This document shows positions 63,845 through 64,000 of a DNA stretch of 64,000 nt, piece by piece. Position numbers and translations under genes: made by a program. Source of the DNA: Microtetraspora fusca (lineage in GTDB: Bacteria > Actinomycetota > Actinomycetes > Streptosporangiales > Streptosporangiaceae); NCBI RefSeq assembly GCF_001570365.1, contig NZ_BBYK01000060.1, forward strand, positions 78,360-142,359. The letters are read 5' to 3'. Numbering within the stretch: the first letter of the stretch is position 1; every line of letters starts with the position of its first letter. Under the pieces are notes generated by a model. It saw only the letters and a list, made by a program, of their open reading frames with translations, was not told where the DNA came from and ran no database searches.

Positions 63845-64000
63845 CCCGGGGTCGTCCCTCTCCAGAGCTTTCTTCTACTATCGGGGCCGGACGTATCGAC
63901 TTTTGCCCGAGAAGTTACCCGTGGGTAGGATTTGGTACGGCCTCGGCGTAATCGTGGGATGACCTGCGTTTGTACGCTGGCAGCCAACTTCGGTAAAGGG
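63845..64000. other. Right-edge intergenic region with operator-like palindrome
   Basis: No gene within the window. TACCC-GT-GGGTA at 63916-63927 is a short perfect inverted repeat, followed by TAGGAT and other -10-like words, so this is probably the control region of a plus-strand gene beyond the window. Confidence 0.35.

Overview
The window is high-GC actinomycete chromosome. The gene set and order point to Streptosporangiales, probably Streptosporangiaceae: Lsr2, ClpC, DisA-RadA, a folate operon after ftsH, F420-era metalloprotease, SigE-family sigma factors, GTG/TTG starts and many leaderless starts with a TANNNT box 6-8 nt before the start codon. Species assignment is inference; no rRNA is present.

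Left third (1-23.5 kb) is the more variable part. It holds a sigma factor with a membrane partner carrying an FtsX-like extracellular domain (170-1275), an M20 amidohydrolase, a TRIC channel, RicT and a TAP-type lipoprotein hydrolase. A tRNA-Thr(CGT) follows, whose 3' half is duplicated 1,856 bp downstream (44 of 45 bases identical), marking a decayed integrated element with one membrane-protein gene. Next come an MMPL exporter behind two operator-like palindromes, a second sigma/membrane-protein operon flanked by diverged repeats, a stretch of small accessory genes, fragments of broken genes (including a duplicated 5' end of an ABC-F gene), and a sigma-like/zinc-finger/membrane fusion protein. 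It ends with an NlpC/P60 hydrolase.

The middle (23.5-46 kb) is core metabolism: ppa, a PBP4-type carboxypeptidase, a zinc metalloprotease, tilS-hpt-ftsH, then folE-folP-(NTF2-like)-folB-folK-DUF3180. Beyond it are a solitary nuoD, a class V aminotransferase-like gene behind a SAM-IV riboswitch, a P450, a MidA/NDUFAF7-type methyltransferase, DUF2520-panC, a fused nadB-nadC gene, coaX and lysS. Folate, NAD and CoA cofactor supply are thus concentrated together.

The right third (46-64 kb) holds an HxlR regulator, an HTH protein, a second NlpC/P60 hydrolase behind a c-di-AMP (ydaO) riboswitch, an ArgA-type acetyltransferase, two RDD membrane proteins (one with a long YGQQ-rich tail), lsr2, clpC with a ClgR-like box, an EboE-like TIM-barrel protein, mutY, disA, radA, a MerR-thioredoxin operon with a textbook MerR promoter, a methyltransferase, a sugar-phosphate isomerase and a TetR regulator.

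Connections worth noting: DisA makes the ligand of the riboswitch upstream of the cell-wall hydrolase at 47-48 kb; the MidA-type methyltransferase lies near the orphan NuoD, the homologue of its known mitochondrial target; and the FtsX-domain sigma partner resembles the module that activates coiled-coil NlpC/P60 hydrolases, of which two are in this window.
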